DNA of 64,000 nucleotides from Solimicrobium sp043758755 (lineage in GTDB: Bacteria; Pseudomonadota; Gammaproteobacteria; Burkholderiales; Burkholderiaceae_D): contig JAYVMW010000045.1 in assembly GCA_043758755.1 (NCBI GenBank), positions 16,778 through 80,777 on the forward strand, in the 5' to 3' direction. Numbering within the stretch: the first letter of the stretch is position 1; each line of letters starts with the position of its first letter. Below the pieces are notes generated by a model. That model was not told the origin of the DNA and searched no databases. It saw only the letters and a list, made by a program, of their open reading frames with translations. Shown here piece after piece: positions 8,461 through 17,922 of the stretch. The translations under genes and the position numbers were made by a program.

Positions 8461-9564
8461 TTACGCCACCACAATACAATTCCTTCCCTCAGATTTTGCC
8501 TTATACATGGCATCATCGGCACGATTGATCCCTTCGTTGATCGATTCTCCGTCGAACAAGACGATGAGGCCAGCGGAAAATGTGATATGCAGGTCTGAAG
8601 CAATATCGGGAAAACGCAAGGTTGATATATGTGATTTCAAGCGTTCGAGAATCTGCTTCGCGGCCAGTAGGTCGGTGTTGGGAAGACATAACAGAAACTC
8701 CTCTCCACCCCAACGGGCAAGTATGTCGCTGGCACGGAGGGCCACCTGCGCCTCCTGAGCGAAGCTGCGCAACACCACATCGCCGGCAGCATGGCCGTAA
8801 GTGTCATTGACGTGTTTGAACAGGTCAAGGTCAATCAACGCGATGCATATGGGCTGGCGCAGGACACGCCGTCTCTCTTCTTCCTTGGCGAGAAGGGCGT
8901 TCATATGGCTGCGATTTGTGAGCAACGTCAATTCGTCACGGGTGGCTAATACCTGAGCGCGGGCCAGCGCGTTAGCCAGTTCTTCCTTCTGCGTCTTTAA
9001 CTTCGTCCGCAACCCGCTCAATTTGCCAGTGATGAAAGCAACCGCAACCAGTGCAATTGCTGCAAACAAAAAATGAACTATTTCAGTTTGAAGCTTGAAA
9101 CGTGCCGGTTCCACCTTGGCCATCCATATCATCGTGGCGGCCAGCAAAACGATGGCAAAGATGCTCAGCCTGTAGGATTGCTTAGCCTCCACTGCAAATG
9201 CGCAGAAGACAAGAACCACCAGCAGAATAGCTAACGTGGCGCCACGTATCGGCCCGGAAATTGCATACCCAACGACGATACAAATAATTGCAAACTGGCC
9301 TTGATAAACGGCAAGTTGAGAAGATGACAGTCCCCAGCGCGTGCTGGATCGAATGAGACCATAAAAAAAGAGGAGGCCTCCGATCATGCAGCCTGTTAAC
9401 CACGTCGCAGGCCCAACTGAGGTTTCGCCAAGACATACATCGAACCAGAGAATCACTGTGAATAGAGCGTACAACGCCGCAGTCGCCGCCCAATACTTAA
9501 CTTGCCGCTGAATTCTTGCGTCGGCACTCAGCAAAAATTGCGCGATCATCGGAAAACTATGCAT
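8461..9564 (-). CDS. Membrane-anchored diguanylate cyclase
   Basis: 367 residues. The ATG at 9564 is chosen because GGAGG lies 8 bases upstream; the TTG at 9579 has none. Five to six hydrophobic segments occupy about residues 25-180, a short coiled region follows (LRTKLKTQKEELANALARAQ), then a GGDEF domain from about residue 200. The active-site motif is GGEEF (canonical variant), and RASD five residues before it is an intact RxxD inhibitory site, so an active, product-inhibited c-di-GMP synthase is expected. The sensor part resembles a simple multi-TM input; its ligand is unknown. The gene converges on the cysteine-hydrolase remnant. Confidence 0.88.
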   Translation of the reverse strand: MHSFPMIAQFLLSADARIQRQVKYWAATAALYALFTVILWFDVCLGETSVGPATWLTGCMIGGLLFFYGLIRSSTRWGLSSSQLAVYQGQFAIICIVVGYAISGPIRGATLAILLVVLVFCAFAVEAKQSYRLSIFAIVLLAATMIWMAKVEPARFKLQTEIVHFLFAAIALVAVAFITGKLSGLRTKLKTQKEELANALARAQVLATRDELTLLTNRSHMNALLAKEEERRRVLRQPICIALIDLDLFKHVNDTYGHAAGDVVLRSFAQEAQVALRASDILARWGGEEFLLCLPNTDLLAAKQILERLKSHISTLRFPDIASDLHITFSAGLIVLFDGESINEGINRADDAMYKAKSEGRNCIVVA

Positions 9565-10278
9565 CAAAGTAGCCTCCAACCCGTAGTTTCTGTCATTATC
9601 AAGGGCGGCGCCGGTCGCAATGCCCGATCTAAACGTCTTGCGAGGCGTTGCTACATGGTAACAAATAATCTCCGCTTGCAGTTAAAATTTGAGCCTTGCC
9701 ACGTTCCCAGACTTCCGGTTGCCTTTTGAGTCCATTGGATCGTCTCCCAGCCTGACTTAAAGCCCTCTATTGCGAATTTTGACATTCATTGTGATATTGA
9801 TAATCACTATCAAACATCGTATCTGACGGCGATTCGGCTCGAATTGAATTTAAATGAATTCATGTCGGTTTATTGTGCGATTTTTGGTCAAAGCAATCCA
9901 CCTTGCCACTTTGCTGGGATGCCATACAGAACCTGATTTCCGAGGGCTGTTCGAATGCGCTGGTTCGTTTTCTCCAGTCTCGGCTGACTGGTTGCGCAGA
10001 ACTTTTGACCAAAAGCCAGAATTATTGGCTATAGTGAAGCCGATCGCCGCGCGTTGTAATGAAACTGAATGATTGGCAAAATTAATACATCACCACAACG
10101 ACATCTTCAACTGTACCGGTAAGAATATTAAAGTGTGTGCATGGAGTAGCCAGACCTGTCGTGATACTGTCCCGGACTTGGCGCTCACAAGGCTCTGAAC
10201 ATAAAGAAAGGCCTGACAAGGAACCAAATCCACAGGCCCGGCATCCAACCCGCACCCAAACCAGGCTCGGAGACAACC
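9565..10278. other. Gene-poor 0.7 kb interval with a Fur-like site
   Basis: Between the divergent starts of the diguanylate cyclase and the indolepyruvate oxidoreductase I find no convincing gene. The only notable open frame (9854-10072, 72 codons) lacks a ribosome site and resembles nothing I recognise. The interval holds a strong Fur-box-like palindrome at 9793-9811 next to TTGACA (9779-9784), and an imperfect inverted pair (TTTTGGTCAAAG near 9884 and CTTTTGACCAAAAG near 10003). An iron-regulated small RNA or long leader is possible but unproved. Confidence 0.5.
9793..9811. promoter_or_regulatory. Fur-box-like operator
   Basis: GATATTGATAATCACTATC matches the classical 19-base Fur consensus (GATAATGATAATCATTATC) at 17 of 19 positions. 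It starts 9 bases downstream of TTGACA at 9779-9784, where a bound repressor would cover a plus-strand promoter. No iron gene follows before the indolepyruvate oxidoreductase at 10279. Confidence 0.6.
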
Positions 10279-13200
10279 ATGACTGACAGTAGCAAAACCT
10301 CGGTACCGAATTCTTTACCGGCATCAAACACAACCCCCATTTCACTCGACGACAAATACACTCTGGCGCGCGGCCGTGCCTTCATGACCGGCACCCAGGC
10401 GTTTATCCGGCTGGCCATGATGCAGCATCAGGCCGACACCAAAGCCGGACTGAATACGGCCGGTTACATCACCGGTTATCGCGGCTCGCCACTGGGCGGT
10501 GTGGATATGACCGCAGAAAAAGCCAGAAAATATCTGGAGTCCGAACACGTCAAATTTCATCCCGGCACCAATGAAGATCTGGCCGCAACCGCAGTCTGGG
10601 GTACGCAGCAGGTCAATCTGTTCCCGGGGGCCAAATATGACGGTGTGTTTTCAATGTGGTACGGCAAAGGTCCGGGTGTTGACCGCTGTGGTGATGTATT
10701 CAAACATGCCAACATGGCAGGTACAGCCAAACATGGCGGTGTGCTGGTGCTGGCAGGTGACGATCATGCTGCCAAATCGTCCACCACGGCACACCAGAGC
10801 GACCACATTCTGAATGCCTGCGGGATACCGGTATTATTCCCTTCCTCGGTGCAGGAATATCTGGATTACGGACTGCATGGTTTTGCCATGAGCCGCTATA
10901 CCGGATTGTGGGTGGCCATGAAGTGCGTGACCGACATCGTCGAGTCCGGCGCCATCGTTGAAATTGATCCGGAGCGCGTCCAGCCGGTCATCCCCACCGA
11001 TCTGCTCCTGCCTGCCGATGGCCTCAACGTGCGCCAGGGTGACGCGGTGCTGGCCCAGGAAGCGCGCATGAATAATTACAAATGGTATGCCGCACTGGCC
11101 TACGCACGCGCCAACAAACTCAACAAAATTATCTGGGACAGCCCGGTCGCCAAAATCGGCATTATCACGGCCGGCAAGTCTTATCTCGACACGCGCCAGG
11201 CCTTGACTGATCTGGGTATTGACGAACAGGTGGCCAAAGACATCGGTCTGCGTCTGTTCAAGATCGGTATGACCTGGCCGCTGGAATCAGAAGGCGTGCG
11301 CGCGTTTGCGCAGGGACTCGAAGAGATTCTGGTGGTGGAAGAAAAACGCCAGATTCTGGAATATCAACTCAAGGAACAGCTCTACAGCTGGGAAGATGAA
11401 GTGCGTCCGCGCGTAGTTGGCAAGTTCGATAACACCGGCGAATGGACCAATCTGCAGGGTGCCGGACACGGCGAATGGCTGCTGCCCGCTACTTATGAAC
11501 TGAGCCCGGCGCAGATCGCACGCGCCATTGCTTCGCGCATTTCCAAATATTTTTCCGCTCATCCGGTGGCGGTGAAGGTGGCCGAACGCATCGCCTTTCT
11601 GGAAGCCAAGGAAGCACTGTTGAGCGTTGCCGCAAAACCGGATCCGAACAAGGATCGCACACCGCACTTTTGTTCCGGTTGCCCGCACAATACCTCAACC
11701 CGTCTGCCGGATGGTTCTCGTGCGTTAGCCGGTATCGGCTGTCACTATATGGTGATCTGGATGGACCGCGAAACCAGCAACTTCAGCCATATGGGTGCCG
11801 AAGGGGTGAGCTGGGTTGGACAGGCGCCGTTTACCACGGAAAAGCATGTCTTCACCAATCTGGGTGACGGCACGTATTTCCACTCGGGGCTGCTGGCGAT
11901 TCGCGCTGCGGTGGCCGGCAAGGTCAACATCACTTACAAAATTCTGTACAACGATGCCGTTGCCATGACCGGTGGTCAGGTTGTGGATGGTCCGATTGAC
12001 CCAGGCATGATTTCGCGCCAGATCGCCGCCGAAGGCGTGCGTCCGATTATTGTGGTCACCGATGAGCCAGATAAATATCCGGAAGATTATCAGTGGGCCG
12101 AAGGGGTGACGGTGCGGCATCGCAGCGAACTCGATGCCGTGCAGCGCGAACTGCGCGAAGTCACAGGCGTGTCTGCCATGATTTACGACCAGACCTGCGC
12201 CAGTGAAAAACGCCGGCGCCGGAAAAAGAACGAGTATCCGGATCCGGCCCTGCGCGCGGTTATTAACGAAGCCGTATGCGAAGGCTGCGGTGATTGCAGC
12301 GTGCAGTCCAACTGTCTGTCGGTTGAACCGCTGGAAACCGAATTCGGCAGAAAGCGCCAGATCAACCAGTCTTCCTGCAACAAGGATTTTTCCTGTGTCA
12401 ACGGCTTCTGTCCAAGTTTTGTGACCGTCGAAGGCGGTACGCTCAGGAAGCCGAAAAAAGTGGCAGTGGCGGACTCTGCCATGCAGCTGACAACGCCGGT
12501 TCTGCCAACCACGGCCGAGCCGTTCGGTATCATCGTCACTGGTGTTGGCGGAACCGGCGTGGTAACGGTCGGGCAAATACTGGGCGTGGCTGCGCATCTG
12601 GAAGGCAAGGCCAGTTCCGTGCTGGACATGAGCGGACTGGCGCAAAAGGGCGGACCGGTTTTGTCGCATGTACGCATTGCTGACCAGGATGCCGACCTGC
12701 ATTCGACCCGGGTTGGTACCGGCATGGCTGATCTGGTTATCGGTTGCGATGTGATCGTCACAGCCGGACGTGACGCCCTGTCGCGCATGGGGGAAGGGCG
12801 CACCTGGGCTGCCATCAATATCAACACGTCACCGACTGCGGCGTTTGTCAAAGATCCGAACTGGCGGTTTCCGCAAGACAGTGCCGAAGCAGCAATCCGT
12901 CGTGCCTGTGGCGCAGAGCGTGTGGCACTGATTGCCGCCGGTGAAATTGCAACCGCACTCATGGGTGACAACATCGCCACCAATATGTTCATGCTCGGTT
13001 ACGCCTGGCAAAAAGGCTGGGTGCCACTGGCCGAGTCATCCCTCATGCGCGCCATTGAACTTAACGGCGTTTCGATTCCGTTCAACAAGGCCGCGTTCGA
13101 ATGGGGTCGCAAAGCCGCGTTTGATTTGCCGGCCGTGCAGAAAATCGCCAGCCCCGCCACCGTGATCGAATTCAAACGCGCTCCCACGCTGGATTCCACC

Positions 13201-13842
13201 ATAGCCAAGCGCGTGCAGTTTCTGACCGACTATCAGAATGCAGCCTATGCCAGTCAGTATGCCGATTTTGTAGCGCAGGTAAAACTGGCCGAGAGCAAAG
13301 TGGTTGAATCCGGTTACCGGTTGACTGAAGCGGTGGCAAAGTATTTATTCAAACTTATGGCGTACAAGGATGAATACGAGGTGGCGCGACTGCATACCTC
13401 AGCCGATTTTGCGAAAAAAATTGCTGGCATGTTTGAAGGTGACTACAAAATCAACTATCACCTGGCACCGCCGCTGCTGGCCAAACGCGACAGCAAGGGG
13501 CATCTGGTCAAACAGAAGTTTGGTCCCTGGATGTTGAGTGCGTTTAAAGTGCTGGCCGCACTGAAATCATTGCGTGGCAGCGCATTCGATATATTTGGCT
13601 ACAGCGCCGAACGCAAAATGGAACGTGCCTTGCCTGTGGAATATCGTGAGACGATTAGCGCTGTGCTGGCGCAATTGAACAGTGACAATCTGGCACGGGC
13701 CGTGGCCATTGCCAGCATACCGGAAGAAATCCGCGGTTACGGGCATGTCAAGGAGCGCCATCTGGCACTGGCGCAGCTTAAACGAGACAGGCTGCTGGCT
13801 GGATTTAATGATGTGCCCGAGCAGGGAAAACAGGTGGCGTGA
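10279..13842 (+). CDS. Indolepyruvate ferredoxin oxidoreductase family protein (fused alpha-gamma)
   Basis: 1187 residues, start ATG with GGAG 7 bases upstream. It fuses the modules of 2-oxoacid:ferredoxin oxidoreductases: an N-terminal pyrimidine-binding half (TAGYITGYRGSPLGGVD), a TPP-binding domain (CSGCPHNTSTRL, then GDGTYFHSGLLA and ILYNDAVAMTGGQ), a Cys-rich 4Fe-4S region (about residues 660-715: CEGCGDC and SSCNKDFSCVNGFC), and a C-terminal gamma-type domain (VTGVGGTGVVTVGQIL). It should oxidatively decarboxylate aryl pyruvates, such as indolepyruvate from aromatic amino-acid transamination, to acyl-CoA, reducing ferredoxin. This single-chain layout is common in proteobacteria; substrate range is inferred. 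It sits alone, 0.5 kb after a Fur-like site. Confidence 0.9.
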   Translation: MTDSSKTSVPNSLPASNTTPISLDDKYTLARGRAFMTGTQAFIRLAMMQHQADTKAGLNTAGYITGYRGSPLGGVDMTAEKARKYLESEHVKFHPGTNEDLAATAVWGTQQVNLFPGAKYDGVFSMWYGKGPGVDRCGDVFKHANMAGTAKHGGVLVLAGDDHAAKSSTTAHQSDHILNACGIPVLFPSSVQEYLDYGLHGFAMSRYTGLWVAMKCVTDIVESGAIVEIDPERVQPVIPTDLLLPADGLNVRQGDAVLAQEARMNNYKWYAALAYARANKLNKIIWDSPVAKIGIITAGKSYLDTRQALTDLGIDEQVAKDIGLRLFKIGMTWPLESEGVRAFAQGLEEILVVEEKRQILEYQLKEQLYSWEDEVRPRVVGKFDNTGEWTNLQGAGHGEWLLPATYELSPAQIARAIASRISKYFSAHPVAVKVAERIAFLEAKEALLSVAAKPDPNKDRTPHFCSGCPHNTSTRLPDGSRALAGIGCHYMVIWMDRETSNFSHMGAEGVSWVGQAPFTTEKHVFTNLGDGTYFHSGLLAIRAAVAGKVNITYKILYNDAVAMTGGQVVDGPIDPGMISRQIAAEGVRPIIVVTDEPDKYPEDYQWAEGVTVRHRSELDAVQRELREVTGVSAMIYDQTCASEKRRRRKKNEYPDPALRAVINEAVCEGCGDCSVQSNCLSVEPLETEFGRKRQINQSSCNKDFSCVNGFCPSFVTVEGGTLRKPKKVAVADSAMQLTTPVLPTTAEPFGIIVTGVGGTGVVTVGQILGVAAHLEGKASSVLDMSGLAQKGGPVLSHVRIADQDADLHSTRVGTGMADLVIGCDVIVTAGRDALSRMGEGRTWAAININTSPTAAFVKDPNWRFPQDSAEAAIRRACGAERVALIAAGEIATALMGDNIATNMFMLGYAWQKGWVPLAESSLMRAIELNGVSIPFNKAAFEWGRKAAFDLPAVQKIASPATVIEFKRAPTLDSTIAKRVQFLTDYQNAAYASQYADFVAQVKLAESKVVESGYRLTEAVAKYLFKLMAYKDEYEVARLHTSADFAKKIAGMFEGDYKINYHLAPPLLAKRDSKGHLVKQKFGPWMLSAFKVLAALKSLRGSAFDIFGYSAERKMERALPVEYRETISAVLAQLNSDNLARAVAIASIPEEIRGYGHVKERHLALAQLKRDRLLAGFNDVPEQGKQVA

Positions 13843-14057
13843 CCGGTCCGTTCTTTATCGGCATTTTGTGATTGATTTGTTTAAAATTGGTAGAATCACG
13901 CCGATAGTGTGCCGGAACAGTCACAAAATTGCGGTATGTATACGACAAGATCAGTCGGAATGGTTGAGAATGGGTAGATTCACCTGCAGGTCTGCGCGCT
14001 GTTATTTTTCGCCACGATTCTGATTGTAAATTGCAACATAACTGAACTGGAACTATC

Positions 14058-15002
14058 ATGTCTGACACACGCCTTGATCTGAATAGCGACAACGCAGTCT
14101 ATCGAACTCTGCTGGAATCTACCAAAGCCATTCCCTGGAAAATTGACTGGGCCTCGATGAAGTTTGCCTACATCGGCCCGCAGATCGAAGCGCTGCTGGG
14201 TTGGCCTCAGAACAGCTGGCTGACAGCGGATGACTGGGCCACGCGGATTCATCAGGATGATCGCGACCGTGTGGTGAATTTTTGCATAGCGCAATCCAAA
14301 GCCGGTGTCGATCACGAAGCGGATTACCGCGCACTCACCAAAAACAACGGCTATGTCTGGATTCGCGATGTAGTCCACGTGGTGCGCGATGCCCGTGGTG
14401 AAGTGGAATCACTGATCGGATTTATGTTTGACATCAGCGAGCGCAAAAAAACCGAAGAAAAACTGACCGTACTGCAGGCCGAGCTGGAAGCACTGTCGTT
14501 CAGGGACAGTTTGACCGGCGTGGCGAACCGGCGCAAATTCGAAGCGTCGCTTGATCTGGAATGGGCCAGTGCAATGCGCAGCGGTCTGCCGCTGTCACTG
14601 ATCATGCTGGACGTCGATTTTTTTAAACAGTACAACGATCTTTACGGTCACCTGCTGGGTGACGCAACCCTGAAGGATATTGCGCAAACGCTCAGTCTGG
14701 CGGTGACGCGCCCCCGTGATCTGGTCGCGCGTTTTGGCGGCGAAGAGTTTGTGGTGATCCTGCCGGAAACCGACACGCACGCTGCGCTGCAGGTTGCCGA
14801 GCGTTGCAGAAATTTGATTGCCAAACTGGAGGTGCGGCATGAAGCGGCAGCCGCAGATGGCATCGTGACCGTCAGTATGGGAATTGGCACTATCAAACCT
14901 GACGGCCAGATGAGCCAGACGCACTTCGTCGACGTGGTGGACAAGTTGCTGTACCGGGCCAAGGCGAATGGGCGCAATCGTATCGAAGCGGAAAATTTTT
15001 GA
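14058..15002 (+). CDS. PAS-domain diguanylate cyclase
   Basis: 314 residues, no transmembrane segment, so cytoplasmic. Residues about 15-135 form a PAS_3-type sensor (FAYIGPQIEALLGWP, WATRIHQDDRD, DYRALTKNNGYVWIRDVVHV), joined by a short coiled coil (KKTEEKLTVLQAELEALSF) to a GGDEF domain starting near residue 153 (DSLTGVANRRKFE). The catalytic motif is GGEEF and RPRD five residues upstream is an RxxD inhibitory site, so the enzyme is probably an active, feedback-inhibited c-di-GMP synthase. The PAS ligand cannot be told from sequence. It follows the oxidoreductase by 215 bases and is probably a separate unit. Confidence 0.9.
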   Translation: MSDTRLDLNSDNAVYRTLLESTKAIPWKIDWASMKFAYIGPQIEALLGWPQNSWLTADDWATRIHQDDRDRVVNFCIAQSKAGVDHEADYRALTKNNGYVWIRDVVHVVRDARGEVESLIGFMFDISERKKTEEKLTVLQAELEALSFRDSLTGVANRRKFEASLDLEWASAMRSGLPLSLIMLDVDFFKQYNDLYGHLLGDATLKDIAQTLSLAVTRPRDLVARFGGEEFVVILPETDTHAALQVAERCRNLIAKLEVRHEAAAADGIVTVSMGIGTIKPDGQMSQTHFVDVVDKLLYRAKANGRNRIEAENF

Positions 15003-15130
15003 TCATTTCCAAATTGGCTCTCAAGGGCGCGGCATTTGATCAAGTCCGGACTTTGGCTCCGTGTTCTCACAACCCGATTTGCCCGAGCCGGACCTCCCCG
15101 ACCTCCCGTGTTTCTGGTGAAAACCGGAAA

Positions 15131-15165
15131 ATGAATACGGCGCAATCAAATTGCGCCGTATTCAT
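15131..15165 (-). terminator. Hairpin terminator downstream of the M1 peptidase gene
   Basis: A perfect 16-base stem (ATGAATACGGCGCAAT) with a 3-base loop. Read on the minus strand it begins 6 bases after the peptidase stop and is followed by TTTTCC. Confidence 0.75.
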
Positions 15166-15171
15166 TAGTGC

Positions 15172-17829
15172 TTAAGGATTTTGCCCTGTGATAAATGCAT
15201 CGGCAGATTTCACCAGCATCGTTTTTTGCGCTGCCTTGAAGCGTGCCGTTTCCATGCCACGCGCAATATTGGGTGCCATTTTTTCGGGGACATGCGCTTT
15301 AACCCATGCCTCGAGTTCATCGGTTGGTACCGAATTCCAGAATATTTCTGGCGTGTACTGCGCAATAATGAATGTCCCGAATGGTTGCTGCGGTTCCATT
15401 AAGCGGTCGACATTTTTGGTGAATAACGGCCAGGCTAGATCGGGATGTTCATTATTCAATTCGATCACAAATCCGAAACGCAGCATCTCGGCCTGCTTGG
15501 GGATTTCGTCAGACAGGGCAATCTCGGCAGCTTTGTGCGCCAATGCCGCATCACGGACATTCATCAGTGCCGAGTAATAACGACTTAATTCCGTTTCGTT
15601 TTTGGCGGTTTTGGCCACCATATGCAATTGGTCAAATTCAGCCGGACTGGCATTGAGCGCGATGATACCCAGGACCATGCGCTGATCGTCAGGTGAAATT
15701 GCGCTGCGCTTGATGAAAAATTGGGCAAAACGCAGACGTGCTTCGGCAACAACTTCGGCGTCGCCCCATTCGCCCAGATCGGCAATGACGGTACGACGCA
15801 ATTTTTTGATGCCTGGCGTTTCATCTGTCCGGCCGTCCCAACCCAATTGCGAAGCCAGCGGTTTGATCAGGGAGCGGGCATAAGTGACAAAGGCCTCGTG
15901 TCCGGGCGTGCCACGTTCAGCAAATTCAATCGCAGCAAGGGCCTCGGTGATCTGCGTCCAGGCCCGCAGGTTTTGTTCCGTACCCATGGCTTTGACCAGT
16001 GCCAGATAGTTGGGCAGCAGGTCCATGCCGGTGGAAACCAATGCCCACTCGTCATCCAGCAATGCAATCCGGTCGCTGTTCTTCATGGTGGCGAAGTTGT
16101 TGATGTTGGCCTGCAGACTCAGGGTGTCATAGCCGACGCGATAATATCCGATCGCGTCTGCATTGAGACTTAACGCCTCGTCGCAACGACCGGCCTCGAC
16201 CGACTGTCCGTCATGATTGAATAGTACGGGTTGGGTCTGATCTGCGGTGCCGACACGCATCAACAGCGGGATATTCCAGTTCGCGTGCGAGCTATCTCCA
16301 CCCTGCAGTAAAAAACGTTTCTGCGCCAATGAAATCGAGCGCTTGCCGCCGGCGTCACAACTGGTTGTTACGCTCACCAGAGGAAACCCGGCCTGCGCGG
16401 TCCATGACTGTGCGATGTCACCGATATTGCGACCGCTGGCTTCACTTAACGCCAGCCACAAATCCGCACTGGTGGTATTTGAAAACGCGTGCGCTTTCAT
16501 GTAGCGACGAATCCCGTCCCGGAACGTGTCCGGGCCCAGATAGGCTTCCAGCATGCGCAACACGGCCTGGCCCTTGTTATAGGTAATGCTCGGATCAAAC
16601 GCGTTGGTCGCTTCGAGTTCGTCCGTCACATGCTGCAGAATGGCGTGCGAAGAACTTCGCGCGTCGGCGGCCATGGCGTCTTCCTTGCTACCGTCTTCCT
16701 GCTGCCACCAGTGCCAGTCGGGATGACGTATGTCGGTTTCTTTCGCGGCACGCCATGAGGCAAAACTTTCGTTGAGCCACAGTTCGTCCCACCAACCCAT
16801 GGTGACCAGATCACCAAACCATTGATGCGCCATTTCATGCGCTTGTATGCTGTAGACATTCTGGCGATTGCCCATGGTGCTGGACGGCGTGATCAGAAGT
16901 GCCTGATCGTTATAGGTGATGGCACCCCAGTTTTCCATGGCGCCGCCAAATCCACCTGGAATAGCAATCGAATCGAGTTTGGGTAACGGAAAGCGCACAC
17001 CAAAGTAGTCGTTGTAGTCAGCCAGAATCTGTTGGGCGTTGGCGAGTGCTTCTGCTCCGTCCTGTTCCTGTCCTTTTACTGCGACGACGCCAAATGTATA
17101 ACCATCGCGTTGGGCTGTTATCTGTGCCAGATTGCCCGTTGAGAATTCAACCAGATAAGTCGGCATTTTCGGCGTGGGTTCAAAAGTCGTGGTAGCCAGT
17201 GCGCTACGCACAGTGCGACTGGCCACCGGCATATTCGATACGGTCATCCACGCCGACGGCACGGTCGCAGACAGTCTGACGATGGCCCGGAACGCCGGTT
17301 CATCCCAGCACGGGAACATGCGGCGCGCATCGGTGGCTTCAAACTGGGTGGACAGCAACATGTCCTTGCCGCCATCCGGCCGGACATATTCCTGCGCAAA
17401 CAGGCCATGCGGTTCTGTTTCTATTTTTCCGGTATAGCTGAACTTCAATGTGTGACGACCCGCCGCAGCCGGCATGCTCAGCATGATCGTGGTTAATTGT
17501 AATTTGTCGTCAGAACGCACGCTCTTGACGGCTTTGCCGTCGAGCTGCACGTGACTTAAGGTCTGGTTTAACGAATTAAACTGGATCTTGTTGGTTGCTT
17601 CGGTAAATTCCAGGCTGATTTCTTCGGTGCCGGCAATTTTGCGCGCTTTGGCATTCGGTTTGAGTGAGACCGTATATTCAATCGGAATCACGTTTTTCGG
17701 CAATCTGCCGGGGGTGGTTGCAAACGCGAAGGGTATTGGCGTTGGTGTTGCCTGTGCCTTGGCCGCATCGGGGATAATGGTGGCAATGGCTGCAGATATG
17801 GCGGCGCAAAGTAATGGCGTGGTACGCAT
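15172..17829 (-). CDS. Exported M1-family zinc aminopeptidase
   Basis: 885 residues with an N-terminal signal peptide (cleavage probably after DAAKAQA, about residue 27), so periplasmic or secreted. The M1 hallmarks are intact: GGAMENWG exopeptidase motif and HEMAHQWFGD (HExxH, about residue 330) followed by WLNESFASW supplying the third zinc ligand Glu. The C-terminal ERAP1-like helical domain (about residues 550-870) is present. It should remove N-terminal residues from peptides. AGGAG precedes the ATG. A signal peptide is less usual than in cytoplasmic PepN, which suggests use of exogenous peptides. Confidence 0.92.
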   Translation of the reverse strand: MRTTPLLCAAISAAIATIIPDAAKAQATPTPIPFAFATTPGRLPKNVIPIEYTVSLKPNAKARKIAGTEEISLEFTEATNKIQFNSLNQTLSHVQLDGKAVKSVRSDDKLQLTTIMLSMPAAAGRHTLKFSYTGKIETEPHGLFAQEYVRPDGGKDMLLSTQFEATDARRMFPCWDEPAFRAIVRLSATVPSAWMTVSNMPVASRTVRSALATTTFEPTPKMPTYLVEFSTGNLAQITAQRDGYTFGVVAVKGQEQDGAEALANAQQILADYNDYFGVRFPLPKLDSIAIPGGFGGAMENWGAITYNDQALLITPSSTMGNRQNVYSIQAHEMAHQWFGDLVTMGWWDELWLNESFASWRAAKETDIRHPDWHWWQQEDGSKEDAMAADARSSSHAILQHVTDELEATNAFDPSITYNKGQAVLRMLEAYLGPDTFRDGIRRYMKAHAFSNTTSADLWLALSEASGRNIGDIAQSWTAQAGFPLVSVTTSCDAGGKRSISLAQKRFLLQGGDSSHANWNIPLLMRVGTADQTQPVLFNHDGQSVEAGRCDEALSLNADAIGYYRVGYDTLSLQANINNFATMKNSDRIALLDDEWALVSTGMDLLPNYLALVKAMGTEQNLRAWTQITEALAAIEFAERGTPGHEAFVTYARSLIKPLASQLGWDGRTDETPGIKKLRRTVIADLGEWGDAEVVAEARLRFAQFFIKRSAISPDDQRMVLGIIALNASPAEFDQLHMVAKTAKNETELSRYYSALMNVRDAALAHKAAEIALSDEIPKQAEMLRFGFVIELNNEHPDLAWPLFTKNVDRLMEPQQPFGTFIIAQYTPEIFWNSVPTDELEAWVKAHVPEKMAPNIARGMETARFKAAQKTMLVKSADAFITGQNP

Positions 17830-17922
17830 AGAGTTGGCTCCTGATTGTCTTGATCTGAGATTAAAGGTAAAGCAGCAGTAATCTACACTATTCTGGCAAT
17901 CAGGAAATACACCTTGTTTAAA

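Noticed and set aside
9854..10072. 72-codon plus-strand frame after the Fur-like site
   Set aside because: No ribosome site, no recognisable family, and no signal or domain; kept only as part of the interval description.
11725..12702. Long minus-strand open frame of 325 codons, with another at 12183-12992
   Set aside because: They lie inside the indolepyruvate oxidoreductase gene, whose motifs are clear on the plus strand; products are compositionally odd with no domain.
13859..13907. Interrupted inverted repeat (TATCGGC ... GCCGATA) after the oxidoreductase gene
   Set aside because: The stem is bulged, the loop long and no T-run follows, so it is not supported as a terminator.
15172..17829. 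Possible assignment of the M1 peptidase as cytoplasmic PepN
   Set aside because: A clear signal peptide argues for export, so the symbol pepN was not used.
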